A stretch of DNA of 63,397 nt from an uncultured Candidatus Melainabacteria bacterium (GCA_934754425.1 CAKVIN010000015.1:1-63397), one strand, 5' to 3'; counted from the first letter of the stretch, positions 51,983 to 61,897 are shown. The notes: generated by a model not told the origin, from the letters alone. Program-made: numbers and translations.

Positions 51983-54900
51983 TACTTAATATTATTCAAT
52001 AAACCAAGTACATTTTGCGCTTTTAAATTTCTTGACGATGCCATTAAAGTTGCTGCTGATGATTGTAGAATTTGATATCTTACAAATTGAGAAGATTCAT
52101 TAGCTATATCAACATCTTGCAATGTAGATCTTGCAGAAATTAAATTATCCAATTTTACAGACTGAGCTTCAGTTACACTCCATAATCTATTTATTGTATT
52201 TGAAATATTTAAAAGTTGCTCTGTAACTGTTGACATCATTTCATCAATTTTTTCAAGACTTTCTAAAGCCCCATCTTGTGACATTAAATCAACACTAAAA
52301 TCAAAAAGATTAAAACTTATGCTTGTTGAAATAAACTTATCTTTACCGGAACCAATATCAACTTTTACGTTTAATTCAAATGGATGAGGAGTTATATCTA
52401 CAGAATTTGTAAATGTAGTGTTCAAGCCATTATTAATAATTGTATTTCTTAAACCACCTTGACCATCAAAAGTATTGTTACTACCAGAAGAAATCATTAA
52501 GCTATCATTTTCACCATTACCGCCATAAGCTTTATTATTATCTCCTGCAATTTTAATATTATCAGCACCACTACCACCTTGGTATGTATTTGAATTACCT
52601 CTTATATTTGACGTATTTTTACCACCTGTCGTCGTTATATTATTAGAATTACCTCTTATAATAAAAGAATCATTACCATTGCCTGATTTAATTATATTAC
52701 CATCACCTTGCACACCAAATGTACTAGCCCCAGAACCGGTTGTAATCGTATTAGAAGATGACGTAACAGTAAATTTATTTTTACCACTATCTGCGCTAAT
52801 AATATTTCCATTATTACTTATTGTTATATCATTATCACCAATACCAGCCTTTATTTTGTTATTTTGACCGGAAACGACAATTGTATCATCTCCATTACCA
52901 GAAATAATATTTGTACAGTTATTTGCATTCACATATATTGTATCATTATCATCACCGCTATTAATCAGCTTATTTGTTGTAGCATTAATATAAATTGAAT
53001 CGTTACCATTTCCACCAATAAGTGAATTATTTTCACTGTCCATTATCAATGTATCATTACCATCAAGTCCATAAATAGTATTTCCACTACCAGATTCAAT
53101 AGTAATCATATCTGCTAAATTTGAACCATATACCAAATTATTATCGCCTCTCAAATTTATAATCGCATTTTCATTTGCATTTGCTTTAATGGTTAAATTT
53201 GAGCCATCAAATGTTATAACTCCAGTATTTTGATTAAGTGAATATTTTATAATATTTGCACCTTGCAAGTTATTAGTTATTGTGTATTTTTTTCCATTTA
53301 ATGTAAACGATTTAACTTCACCATTTTTAGTAAAATTCAATGCACCGCTATTAGGATCCTTTTCAATATTAGAAGAATCAGTACCAGAACCATTATCTAC
53401 ATAATAATTGTCATCTGTACCGCCATCAATAGTATTATTTTGACCATCATTAACAAAATAATCTTTGCCTCCGGCTCCTAAAATTGTATTATTATTGCCT
53501 TTTATATAAAAAGTATCGTCACCTGATGACCCAGAAACTAATGCCCCATCTGTGTTTATATAATAAATATTATCACCGCCATCATCGATTATGTTTGTTG
53601 CTGCCTTATTAATATAATAAGTATCATTGCCAACACCACCATTTATTTCAAACCTTGAGGCAGCATTTATGGTAATTTTATCATCCCCATTTTGACCAAA
53701 AACTCTACCACCACTATCATTTAAAATAATTTCATCATCGCCATCACCACCATATGCATATGAACCCATACCAGTATAAGACGACAATGTAATTTTATCA
53801 TTTCCTCCTAACCCATAAATATAACCATTATTTGCATTATTTACAATAACATCATCTTTATCACCACCATAAAAATTAATAATTCTTCCGTTTATATTGA
53901 CATTATGTGAAACGTCTTTTTGTGCATTTATATTTAAGTTGCTACCGCAGAAACCGACTTCACCGGTGACATCATTGTACGTATATAATACTACATTTTT
54001 GCGCCCTGTAGTATTTTTTATAGTATATTGTTTATCACCAATTGTAATAGTTTTAGTTTCACCAGAACCAAGTTCTTCTGCTGTAATATTTTCAGTATCA
54101 GCACTTCCAAAACCCGAAACATAAGTTGTAAAATGATAATTGCCGGTAAGCGTATTTTTTCCACCATTAGCATAAATTGTATTATTTTTGAGTCCGGATT
54201 TTATTGTAATATCATTATCACCGGAACCTGCATCTACATAGTTAAAACTAGAATTAATTGCTATATTATTATTGCCTTTTTGCCCATATACATAATTACA
54301 GTTACTATTAATCGTAATTTTATTCGTGCCATTGTTCGCATAAACAGAGCAACCATAACCATTTATCGTAATAGTATCATTTTTTGTTCCTCCATAAAAA
54401 GTTATATAGCCAGAATTTAATACGACATTGTTTGTATTATTTGCATCACCGGTAATTATAATAGAATTCTGATTTGATGTCTTAAATGAAATAACTCCAT
54501 TTGAATTTTGATAAATAAGACTTGTTGCAGAATTTGCTTTTATAGAGTAGTTTTTCCCATCAATTGTAAGACTTTTTGTTTCTCCGCTATTTAAATTAAT
54601 AAATGTAGCATTCGCATTTACGACATTCATGGTAATATTGCTTCCAACAGTTCCTGTTACTTTATTTGTACCAGCACCGCCGTCTATTGTTAAGCCTGAT
54701 AATTTTCCTATAATATTAAAAGTATCGTTTCCGGCATCTCCTCTTATTACATATTGCGAAGAAGAATAAATATTGATAATATCATCATCATTTCCGCCAT
54801 AAACATAGTTCGAGCTACTTTTAATGTTGATAGTATCATTTCCATCTCCTCCATTTAAATATGAACTATAACCAGAATTAACAGTTAAGATATCATCACC

Positions 54901-55842
54901 AGCTTCACCATAGGCATAATTATTAGCTGCATTAATTATAATTGTATCATTACCTGCGCCTCCATATAAATAATTTCCACTAACACCACTTACAGTTACA
55001 ATTGTGTCGTTTAAATTTCCTCCATAAAACTTATTATTTGAACCATTAATAATAACATTGTGCGAAACATCACTCTGACCTTTTATTATAAAATTTGTAC
55101 CATAAAAAGTTATAGCACCTGTTGTCACATCTTTTTTGTATGATAATGATTGAGCTATTGACAATTTATTTGTAACGGTATAAGTAACACCATCTATGTC
55201 TATTGTTAATGTTTCTTTATTACCAAAATCCTTAGCGCCCTCAATTTTTTTGTCTGCTAGCAAAGAAATAGATCTATTAGAAAGTGATTCATCACTTTCT
55301 AATAGACTAGAAGATGATACAGGATTTTTGATGGTAAATGTGGATGATGTATCGTTAATCGCTGTACCATTAATTTTTGCTTTTTGAGCAAGTCTTGTAA
55401 CGGCAGTATCTTTTGTATCCTGCTTTGTTTCATAAAGAGTCATGCCATTATATTCAATAGAATTTTTTATTTGAGAAATTTGTTTAATTATTTCTTCTGC
55501 TTCTTTTTGCAAAGCTTGTCTTGAAGATGTATCATAAGTATCGTTTGCAGCTTGATTGGTTAATTGACGTAAACGTACTAAAAGCTTTTGAATTTCTTCT
55601 AATCCACCCTCAGCAGTTTGTAATAATGATATTCCATGTTCTGTATTCTGCTGAACCTGTAACATTGAACTAATTTTTGTTGATAAGTCATTTATAATTG
55701 AATAATTTGCAGCACCATCTTTGGCACGATTAATTCTATACCCCGTGCTCATTCTTTCAATTGAATTATTTAATCCAATAGTATTCTCATGTAGTGTGGA
55801 TTGCAAAATTAAATCAGCAATATCCGCAGTAATACTTATCAT
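51982..55842 (-). CDS. Giant flagellin with RTX-like repeat insertion
   Basis: A 1286-residue protein. Residues 1-145 are a flagellin N-terminal D0/D1 (NNSIERMSTGYRINRAKDGA, HGISLLQTAEGGLEE, LVRLRQLTNQAANDT), and 1190-1286 the C-terminal D1/D0 (LDNLISARSTLQDVDIANES, LQSSAATLMASSRNLKAQNV). Between about 205 and 1145 lie many GGxGxDxhx units typical of calcium-binding RTX beta-rolls (GGAGNDTIII, GGDGNDTINI, GGDGDDEIIL, GLDGNDTLIM, SGNGDDTIVV). The insertion has four modules opening near 208, 421, 595 and 843. It most likely forms the filament surface. The start has a weak GGA upstream; the terminator lies at 51945-51982. Confidence 0.88.
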   Translation of the reverse strand: MISITADIADLILQSTLHENTIGLNNSIERMSTGYRINRAKDGAANYSIINDLSTKISSMLQVQQNTEHGISLLQTAEGGLEEIQKLLVRLRQLTNQAANDTYDTSSRQALQKEAEEIIKQISQIKNSIEYNGMTLYETKQDTKDTAVTRLAQKAKINGTAINDTSSTFTIKNPVSSSSLLESDESLSNRSISLLADKKIEGAKDFGNKETLTIDIDGVTYTVTNKLSIAQSLSYKKDVTTGAITFYGTNFIIKGQSDVSHNVIINGSNNKFYGGNLNDTIVTVSGVSGNYLYGGAGNDTIIINAANNYAYGEAGDDILTVNSGYSSYLNGGDGNDTINIKSSSNYVYGGNDDDIINIYSSSQYVIRGDAGNDTFNIIGKLSGLTIDGGAGTNKVTGTVGSNITMNVVNANATFINLNSGETKSLTIDGKNYSIKANSATSLIYQNSNGVISFKTSNQNSIIITGDANNTNNVVLNSGYITFYGGTKNDTITINGYGCSVYANNGTNKITINSNCNYVYGQKGNNNIAINSSFNYVDAGSGDNDITIKSGLKNNTIYANGGKNTLTGNYHFTTYVSGFGSADTENITAEELGSGETKTITIGDKQYTIKNTTGRKNVVLYTYNDVTGEVGFCGSNLNINAQKDVSHNVNINGRIINFYGGDKDDVIVNNANNGYIYGLGGNDKITLSSYTGMGSYAYGGDGDDEIILNDSGGRVFGQNGDDKITINAASRFEINGGVGNDTYYINKAATNIIDDGGDNIYYINTDGALVSGSSGDDTFYIKGNNNTILGAGGKDYFVNDGQNNTIDGGTDDNYYVDNGSGTDSSNIEKDPNSGALNFTKNGEVKSFTLNGKKYTITNNLQGANIIKYSLNQNTGVITFDGSNLTIKANANENAIINLRGDNNLVYGSNLADMITIESGSGNTIYGLDGNDTLIMDSENNSLIGGNGNDSIYINATTNKLINSGDDNDTIYVNANNCTNIISGNGDDTIVVSGQNNKIKAGIGDNDITISNNGNIISADSGKNKFTVTSSSNTITTGSGASTFGVQGDGNIIKSGNGNDSFIIRGNSNNITTTGGKNTSNIRGNSNTYQGGSGADNIKIAGDNNKAYGGNGENDSLMISSGSNNTFDGQGGLRNTIINNGLNTTFTNSVDITPHPFELNVKVDIGSGKDKFISTSISFNLFDFSVDLMSQDGALESLEKIDEMMSTVTEQLLNISNTINRLWSVTEAQSVKLDNLISARSTLQDVDIANESSQFVRYQILQSSAATLMASSRNLKAQNVLGLLNNIK
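52408..55230 (-). repeat. Four-module RTX-like repeat region inside flagellin
   Basis: Module openings share Leu/Thr-rich ITIDG/DK-Y-T-I or TLNGKKYTI (residues ~208, 421, 595, 843), then a run of GGxGxDxhx-like repeats rich in Asn, Asp and Gly. Module spacing (213, 174 and 248 residues) is uneven, so the repeats are divergent rather than recent duplications. Confidence 0.75.
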
Positions 55843-55940
55843 AAAATTCCAAACACACGCAAGGAAAATAATAAGGTATTATTCTATATACCTGAATATT
55901 ATTACTTGCATTATTTAATTAAACGATACATCTATATATC

Positions 55941-55969
55941 ATTATATATTATAGAAATAAACATTACAA
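55941..55969 (-). promoter_or_regulatory. Sigma70-like promoter upstream of flagellin
   Basis: On the minus strand TTGTAA (55969-55964), 17 bp, then a perfect TATAAT (55946-55941). Transcription from near 55934 gives a leader of about 92 bases. No sigma28 TAAA...GCCGATAA pattern was found. Confidence 0.4.
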
Positions 55970-56044
55970 CATTAATCTATACAAATAACTACAATAAACT
56001 ATTTCTAACTATTAGAAGATGTTAATAAAACTTAATAAAATTTA

Positions 56045-56086
56045 TAAAAAAAACAGAGATGAAATTTTATAATTTCATCTCTGTTA
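56045..56086 (-). terminator. Terminator after nusA
   Basis: A perfect 15-bp stem (AACAGAGATGAAATT at 56052-56066 with 56071-56085) and, on the minus strand, a run of eight T. Confidence 0.88.
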
Positions 56087-56115
56087 AATGCTCTTATTTT
56101 TATAAATTTAATATA

Positions 56116-57354
56116 TTATTCTTCTTCTGATATATTTTCATCAACTTCTTCAACTTGCATATCATCTTCATCAAGAGCTTGTTGATTCATTTCTTCTTCA
56201 ATTTCTTCTTGAATTTCATCAGAATCTACAGGACGTTCTTCATCTTCTGCTACTTCTTCTTGATATTCGTAATTTGCAGTCTTAGAAGCTTCTTCATTTT
56301 CCATTTGAGAAACACTCTTAATATCTATCTTCCAGCCTGTTAATCTGTGAGCAAGTCTTACGTTTTGACCTTCTCTACCGATTGCCAATGATAATTGATC
56401 ATCCGGTACTACAACTAAAGCATCTTTAGTTTCTTCATCATCAGTCATAATATCAACAGATACTACTCTAGCCGGAGATATTGCGTTAACAATGTATTCA
56501 ACAGGATCTGGAGACCATCTTACGATATCAATTTTTTCGTTCTTCAATTCACCAACAATAGTTTGAATTCTTGAACCTCTAGGTCCTATACAAGCACCTA
56601 CAGAATCTACTTCAGGATCGTTTGACCAAACTGCAATTTTTGTTCTAAATCCAGCTTCTCTTGCTATTGATTTGATTTCTACAATTCCATCTTCAATTTC
56701 AGGAACTTCTAATTCAAATAACTCTCTAACGATTTCTGAGTGAGCATGAGAAACGATTACTTGTGGTAATCTATTAGTTTCTTTTACATTTAAAACAAAT
56801 ACTCTGATTCTGTTACCAGGTTTATAGTATTCACGAGGAATTTGTTCTTTTTGTGGCATAATAGCATCTGTTTTACCAATATTAACGATTACATTTCTGT
56901 TTTCAACTCTTTGTATAATACCGGTTACAAGTGTACCTTTCTTTTCTAAGAATTCATTTAAAATGTTATTTCTTTCAGCATCTCTGATTCTTTGAGTGAT
57001 AACTTGTTTTGCAGATTGAGCAGCAATACGTCCAAATTGTTCAGGAGTTACTTCGATTTTAACTTCGTCATCAACTTCAACATCTTCATCGATTTCTTTT
57101 GCTTCTTCCAAAGAAATTTGAGTATCAGGGTCTTCAACTTCTTCTACAACAGTTTTTGTACTGAATACACCGATTTCTCCGGTTTGTTCATCTAAAATTG
57201 CTTCTATATTAGCAGCTTCTTTCACATGCATATGTTTTTTATAAGCTGCAACCAATGCATCACATAAAGAAGATATCAAAACTTCTTTTGATATTCCACG
57301 TTCTCTTTCAAGCTCTTCACAAGCTTCAAATAATGCTGTACCAATTTTAATCAT
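56116..57354 (-). CDS. nusA: Transcription termination/antitermination factor NusA
   Basis: Binds RNA polymerase and controls pausing, termination and antitermination. It has 412 residues: NusA N-terminal domain (1-125), S1 domain (about 130-195, GTLVTGIIQRVENRNVIVN), KH1/KH2 (200-345, GACIGPRGSRIQTIVGEL and LSLAIGREGQNVRLAHRLTG) and a long acidic Glu/Asp tail. The AAGGAG ribosome site is good. rimP lies 20 bases upstream, the usual order, but infB does not follow. Confidence 0.97.
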   Translation of the reverse strand: MIKIGTALFEACEELERERGISKEVLISSLCDALVAAYKKHMHVKEAANIEAILDEQTGEIGVFSTKTVVEEVEDPDTQISLEEAKEIDEDVEVDDEVKIEVTPEQFGRIAAQSAKQVITQRIRDAERNNILNEFLEKKGTLVTGIIQRVENRNVIVNIGKTDAIMPQKEQIPREYYKPGNRIRVFVLNVKETNRLPQVIVSHAHSEIVRELFELEVPEIEDGIVEIKSIAREAGFRTKIAVWSNDPEVDSVGACIGPRGSRIQTIVGELKNEKIDIVRWSPDPVEYIVNAISPARVVSVDIMTDDEETKDALVVVPDDQLSLAIGREGQNVRLAHRLTGWKIDIKSVSQMENEEASKTANYEYQEEVAEDEERPVDSDEIQEEIEEEMNQQALDEDDMQVEEVDENISEEE

Positions 57355-57374
57355 TTTATATTCTCCTTTTTATT

Positions 57375-57857
57375 TTAATCAATATACAATTTCGCAGACT
57401 GAATATTTTCTTTTGGGATCTGTAATTCTTCACCATCATCAAACCTAAAGAATTTTAGCCCCGTTGTATCATCCCAATCAAGAATTTCACCTTTAAAAAT
57501 CTTTTCAGTCTCACCTTCTAAAGGTTGTTTTAATTTTAAACTGATTCGTCTAGCCTTAAATATTAAAAATTCTTTATCAGACTTAAATTTCCTTTCTAAC
57601 CCAGGTGAAGATACTTCTAAATAATACTTCACAGGAATTAATTCATCCAAAAAGTCATTCAGACTTCTTGTAACATTTTCACAATCATCAAGAGTAATAT
57701 CTTTTTCATGAGAATAAAGGTAAATTCTTAAAAACCACTTGTGATTTTCTTTAACAAATTCAATCTCAATAGGAATAAGATTAAATCTCATAGCAGTGTT
57801 TTCTATGAGCGGAGTTATCTTTTCTAATACTTCATATCTATTGATGTCTTGTTTCAT
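57375..57857 (-). CDS. rimP: Ribosome maturation factor RimP
   Basis: Needed for assembly of the 30S subunit. It has 160 residues: N-terminal alpha-beta domain with IEFVKENHKWFLRIYLY and the conserved DDCENVTRSLNDFLDE, then KYYLEVSSPGLERKF and an SH3-like C-terminal domain (ILDWDDTTGLKFFRFDDGEE). The AAGGAG site precedes the ATG. It starts the rimP-nusA operon. Confidence 0.93.
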   Translation of the reverse strand: MKQDINRYEVLEKITPLIENTAMRFNLIPIEIEFVKENHKWFLRIYLYSHEKDITLDDCENVTRSLNDFLDELIPVKYYLEVSSPGLERKFKSDKEFLIFKARRISLKLKQPLEGETEKIFKGEILDWDDTTGLKFFRFDDGEELQIPKENIQSAKLYID

Positions 57858-57880
57858 ATAACTCCTTTCTTATTAATAAA

Positions 57881-57910
57881 AAAAGAACGGAGTCACCTGA
57901 CCGTTCTTTT
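57881..57910. terminator. Terminator between rimP and the 57969 gene
   Basis: AAAAGAACGG (57881-57890) pairs perfectly with CCGTTCTTTT (57901-57910). A T run on the minus strand fits termination of the leftward gene ending at 57969. Confidence 0.82.
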
Positions 57911-57968
57911 TAAGAAACTATTCACAAAGAAAGTATAACAAATTTAAAATAAAATGTAAATCTTTTTA

Positions 57969-58283
57969 TTAAGCTTTATGAAGTCGTTTATACACAAGCT
58001 GAATCAACTTACCAACACCTAGTAATATCGGACTCATTAATGGGAGTGGAATCAACATCCCAATCGCACCGCCAATTATTGGTAAATCATCAACCGTAGT
58101 TTCTTTAGCGATTTTTTTTGTTACACTTTTTCCAATATTAATTAATTTTCCTGTATTATTTTGATTATGAATTTTAGAAGTCCTAAGCGCAATTTGATAT
58201 CCTTCACGACTCGCATTTGACAATTGAGTTGACTTTTTCTTCATATTAGAACACGTATTTTGTATAACTGGCAAAATCTTCAT
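57969..58283 (-). CDS. Small basic protein with hydrophobic C-terminal hairpin
   Basis: A start at 58283 (MKILPVIQNTCSN) gives 104 residues; an ATG two codons upstream at 58289 is equally possible. The N-terminal 60 residues are basic, then DLPIIGGAIGMLIPLPLMSPILLGVGKLI suggests one membrane hairpin. Basic tail KRLHKA. Unrecognised. It is divergent from lysS. Confidence 0.5.
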   Translation of the reverse strand: MKILPVIQNTCSNMKKKSTQLSNASREGYQIALRTSKIHNQNNTGKLINIGKSVTKKIAKETTVDDLPIIGGAIGMLIPLPLMSPILLGVGKLIQLVYKRLHKA

Positions 58284-58354
58284 AATCATATTTTTACACA
58301 AAAATATTTTATGGTAAAATTTAATTATAGTAATCAGAAATGAGGAAAATAAAC

Positions 58355-59890
58355 ATGACACAACAAACAAAAGAGCCGATTTCAGCTAAAGAATCAATCA
58401 GACAAACAAGAATTCAAAAGCTTGCAGAATTAGCTGACAAAGGCATAAATCCATATCCGTATGCATTTGACAAAGATGCTGACGCAAAATATTTACAAGA
58501 AAAATACAAAGACCTTCCTGCCGGCGAAGAAACAGAAGATTTTTATTCTGTAGCAGGTAGAGTCATGGCAATAAGAAATTCCGGCATGTTCATCGACTTG
58601 ATGGATACTACAGGAAAGATTCAAATTTTCTCACACAAGGAAAATATGGATCCTGAAATGGTAAAAACTCTTAAACTTGTTGATATTGGTGATATTTTAG
58701 GTTTTTACGGTTCAATTAGAAGAACTCCAAGAGGAGAATTATCAATCAAGGCTAAAACATTTAAAATGTTGTCAAAATCACTTCTTCCGCTACCTAACAA
58801 ACAAATTAGCGAAGAAAAATTAGAGCAATTAAAAATGTATCATACAATGTCAGACACTGAAACAAAGTATCGTCAAAGATATGTTGATTTAATTGTTAAC
58901 GAAAAAACAAGAGATACATTTAGAAAAAGAAGTTTAATCGTACAAAAAGTTAGAGAATATTTATTTAACCAAGGTTTTATTGAAGTTGAAACTCCAATGC
59001 TACACACTCAAGCATCTGGTGCTAACGCAAAACCATTCATTACACACCACAATGCGCTTGACATGGATTTAACATTAAGAATTGCTCCTGAACTCCACCT
59101 AAAAAGACTTATGGTTGGTGGTTTAAATGAAAAAATATTTGAACTTTCAAGATGTTTCCGTAATGAAGGTATTGATACTCGTCATAATCCGGAATTCACT
59201 ATGATAGAACTTTACCAATCTTATGTAGATTACAACGAAATGATGGTATTAACAGAAAATCTAGTAGCTTACGTTGCTCAAGAAGTTTTGGGAACAATGA
59301 AAATCCAATATGGCGAAAATGAAATTGATTTAACTCCACCTTGGGATAGAAAAACTATGTTGGGTTCTATTAAAGAATTTACAGGCATTGATTTTGGTGA
59401 ATTCTTTACAGCAAAAGAAGCTTACGAAAAAGCAAAAGCATTACACATTGAAGTTGATGAAGAAATGAACTGGGGTCAAATTGTAGAAGCAGTATTTGAA
59501 GCAACAGTTGAACCAACATTAATTCAACCTTGTCACATTATTGACTATCCTCGTGAAATTTCTCCATTAGCAAAAGTTCACAGAGACAATGACAGATTAA
59601 CAGAGCGTTTTGAAACAAGGGTTAATGGTTGGGAAATCGCAAATGCTTTCTCAGAATTGACTGACCCTATTGATCAAAGACATAGATTTGAAGCTCAAGC
59701 TCTAGCAAAAGCTAACGGTGATGAAGAAGCTATGTCATATGATGAAGATTATATCAATGCTTTAGAATATGGTTTAGCACCTACAGGCGGCATGGGAATG
59801 GGAATTGACCGATTAGTCATGTTATTAACAAATTCACCTACAATACGTGACGTAATCGCATTTCCTACGTTGAAAAAACAAGAAAGTTAA
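58355..59890 (+). CDS. lysS: Lysyl-tRNA synthetase, class II
   Basis: Charges tRNA-Lys. The ATG at 58355 with GAGG before it gives 511 residues; a frame-extending ATG at 58340 is less likely. An OB-fold anticodon domain (about 55-170) precedes the class II core: motif 1 IEVETPMLHTQASGANAKPF, motif 2 FRNEGIDTRHNPEFTMIE, motif 3 GLAPTGGMGMGIDRLVML. Monocistronic with a strong terminator. Confidence 0.97.
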   Translation: MTQQTKEPISAKESIRQTRIQKLAELADKGINPYPYAFDKDADAKYLQEKYKDLPAGEETEDFYSVAGRVMAIRNSGMFIDLMDTTGKIQIFSHKENMDPEMVKTLKLVDIGDILGFYGSIRRTPRGELSIKAKTFKMLSKSLLPLPNKQISEEKLEQLKMYHTMSDTETKYRQRYVDLIVNEKTRDTFRKRSLIVQKVREYLFNQGFIEVETPMLHTQASGANAKPFITHHNALDMDLTLRIAPELHLKRLMVGGLNEKIFELSRCFRNEGIDTRHNPEFTMIELYQSYVDYNEMMVLTENLVAYVAQEVLGTMKIQYGENEIDLTPPWDRKTMLGSIKEFTGIDFGEFFTAKEAYEKAKALHIEVDEEMNWGQIVEAVFEATVEPTLIQPCHIIDYPREISPLAKVHRDNDRLTERFETRVNGWEIANAFSELTDPIDQRHRFEAQALAKANGDEEAMSYDEDYINALEYGLAPTGGMGMGIDRLVMLLTNSPTIRDVIAFPTLKKQES

Positions 59891-59897
59891 TTTTAAT

Positions 59898-59929
59898 AAA
59901 AAGGGTGAATTCAGAAATTCACCCTTTTT
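59898..59929 (+). terminator. Terminator of lysS
   Basis: AAAAAGGGTGAATT (59898-59911) pairs with AATTCACCCTTTTT (59916-59929), followed by T-rich sequence. Confidence 0.9.
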
Positions 59930-59949
59930 TATTAAACTCTAGATTAGAA

Positions 59950-60033
59950 ACAAAGCGTGGAAATAGTGCAACGATTAACACGAGAAAAGAGAAACGCAGA
60001 AATGTAGGGTGGGAATAGTGAAACGATTCCCAC
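59950..60033 (+). repeat. GTRGGGTGGGAA-type intergenic repeat, two units
   Basis: A degenerate unit (GCGTGGAAATAGTGCAACG, 59955-59973) precedes a good one (GTAGGGTGGGAATAGTGAAA, then CGATTCCCAC, 60004-60033) whose GTGGGAAT and ATTCCCAC arms form an 8-bp hairpin. Related copies are at 20411-20428 and 20683-20722. Confidence 0.6.
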
Positions 60034-60047
60034 TAAAAACGAAAAAT

Positions 60048-60911
60048 ATGAAAGAACAAGATTTTATAAATATAATAAAAAAACAAATTGGGAGCGAATT
60101 TATTGGTGATGATTGTGCATACTTAAAAGAACTTGGAATTGTAATCACTCAAGATAGTCTTGTTGAGGATGTCCATTTTAAACTAAATTGGTGCACACCA
60201 TATCAATTGGGCTATAAAGCTGTAACTGTTAATATTAGTGACATATTAGCTTCTGGAGCTAGGCCTGCTTACATAACGATTGCATTATCATTGCCATCAA
60301 AAACGTCGCCGAAATTCATTGATGAGTTTTATAAGGGGGCTAATTCTGCATTAAGAGGTGCTAAAATTGTTGGTGGTGATATTACCGGTGCTGATAAAGT
60401 TTATATTTCAATAACTGCAATAGGAACAACACAAGGGCGTAAAATATCTTCAAGAAGCCATGCTAAAATAGGTGATGTTGTTATTACAAAAGGGAAATTC
60501 GGACAAAGTTCAGCCGGTCTACAAGAATTAATGAATAACGGCAATAATACGGAATTAATTAATGCGCATTTGGAACCTCAACTAGAAGAAAAATTTGCAT
60601 ATGAAATTGCAACGCAAATCCAAACGGATTACGCAATGATGGACACATCAGACGGTTTAGCTGAAGCATTGTTTCAAATAGCTCAAGCAAGCAATGTTAC
60701 TATAAATTCTAGATACATAGATGGAATTTTTGGAGCAGAAGATTATAAACTTGTTGCCACTGTTCCAAAAGACTTTTTGCCAAAACTTTCTGAGTATGAA
60801 ATAATTGGAGAAGTTGTCAAAAAACAAGATTACACACTAAAAATAGGTGATAAAAAATATTATAATTATAATGAATTAGATTTATACAATCATTTTGGAG
60901 AGGAAGAATGA
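60048..60911 (+). CDS. thiL: Thiamine-monophosphate kinase
   Basis: Phosphorylates thiamine monophosphate to the diphosphate cofactor. The start at 60048 (MKEQDFINIIKK) excludes an upstream frame that runs into the intergenic repeat. The 287-residue protein has GDDCAYL, DSLVEDVHF, GYKAVTVNISDILASGARP, GGDITGADKVYISITAIG and DTSDGLAEALF. It is shorter than the E. coli enzyme at the C-terminus. The stop overlaps ispD by 4 bases. Confidence 0.9.
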   Translation: MKEQDFINIIKKQIGSEFIGDDCAYLKELGIVITQDSLVEDVHFKLNWCTPYQLGYKAVTVNISDILASGARPAYITIALSLPSKTSPKFIDEFYKGANSALRGAKIVGGDITGADKVYISITAIGTTQGRKISSRSHAKIGDVVITKGKFGQSSAGLQELMNNGNNTELINAHLEPQLEEKFAYEIATQIQTDYAMMDTSDGLAEALFQIAQASNVTINSRYIDGIFGAEDYKLVATVPKDFLPKLSEYEIIGEVVKKQDYTLKIGDKKYYNYNELDLYNHFGEEE

Positions 60912-61558
60912 ACAAATTTTCACTAATAATTACCGCCGGAGGGACATCGTCAAGATATGGCAATACAAACAAACTTTTAGAAAAAATTAATGATAAAACA
61001 GTGATTGAAGAAACTGTTACTAAATTTATTGATTTCGACGAAATTGACGAAATAATAATTTCTGCAAATATTTCTATAATTCCAACATTACAAGAAATAT
61101 TTAACAATCCTAAAATAAAAATTATTGAAGGTGGAAATACTAGGCAAAAATCAGTTTACAACGCACTTCAAGTAGTAAAAAATGAATATGTGTTAATCCA
61201 CGACGGCGCACGACCTTTAATTAGAAAAGATACCATTGCTTATGTTCTTGAGGCAGTAGTTGATAAAAATGCCGTAACTGTTATGACAAAAACAACTGAT
61301 ACAATTAAGGAAGTAGATACTGATGGTAGAATAATCAGAACTATTGACCGTTCTAAGCTATATAACACACAGACTCCGCAAGCATTCAGGACTGATATAA
61401 TAAAACAAGCACACGAAAAGCTTAAGGATGGTAATTTTACAGATGACTGTTCTATGCTAGAAGAATTAGGCATTCCTGTCTATATCGTAAACGGAAGTTA
61501 TACAAATATTAAAATTACAATAAAAAGTGATTTGGATTTTGCGAAATTATATATTTAA
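60908..61558 (+). CDS. ispD: 2-C-methyl-D-erythritol 4-phosphate cytidylyltransferase
   Basis: Third enzyme of the MEP pathway for isoprenoid precursors. It has 216 residues. The CTP-binding SLIITAGGTSSRYGNTNKLL, VLIHDGARPLI and TPQAFRTDII are present, as is the C-terminal ITIKSDLDFA. GGAGAGG precedes the ATG within the ATGA overlap with thiL. It is convergent with the 61555 gene, overlapping by 4 bases. Confidence 0.95.
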   Translation: MNKFSLIITAGGTSSRYGNTNKLLEKINDKTVIEETVTKFIDFDEIDEIIISANISIIPTLQEIFNNPKIKIIEGGNTRQKSVYNALQVVKNEYVLIHDGARPLIRKDTIAYVLEAVVDKNAVTVMTKTTDTIKEVDTDGRIIRTIDRSKLYNTQTPQAFRTDIIKQAHEKLKDGNFTDDCSMLEELGIPVYIVNGSYTNIKITIKSDLDFAKLYI

Positions 61559-61842
61559 TTTTTTGGCTTACATAAATTAGCAACGTATTCTTCTAAATTC
61601 TTGTTAGCAATTTTTTCTCCAACAAATTGCTGATATTCACGATATCCAATTTTAAATAATTTTTGAATAAAACCTTTATCTTTTTTATCAGGAATAGATA
61701 ACAATGCAAACTTTTCTTGTTTTCCGGTAATTAATCCATTATAAGAACTTACAAGAGATTTAAGTTGTAATTTTTTAGAATTATTAATTCCCCATTGATT
61801 AACCGGAATTTTGTAAGTTGATTTAAAACTAATATCTGACAT
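61555..61842 (-). CDS. Unknown small protein
   Basis: The start at 61842 (MSDISFKSTYKIPVNQWG) has AAGGAG about 6 bases upstream; a longer reading lacks one. The 95-residue protein is soluble with a Lys-rich helical C-terminus (KIGYREYQQFVGEKIANKNL). The FKSTYKIPVNQ opening may relate to the VQFRGK and VSFTGN segments in other small proteins here. Unrecognised. Confidence 0.55.
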   Translation of the reverse strand: MSDISFKSTYKIPVNQWGINNSKKLQLKSLVSSYNGLITGKQEKFALLSIPDKKDKGFIQKLFKIGYREYQQFVGEKIANKNLEEYVANLCKPKN

Positions 61843-61897
61843 ATTCACTCCTTTTTCATCTTTAAAAACCATAAAAAAATTTTTTGCTATTTTTTGG

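Noticed and set aside
55843..56040. Sigma28 promoter for the flagellin
   Set aside because: No TAAA-N15-GCCGATAA pattern. A sigma70-like -35/-10 pair with 17 bp is present instead.
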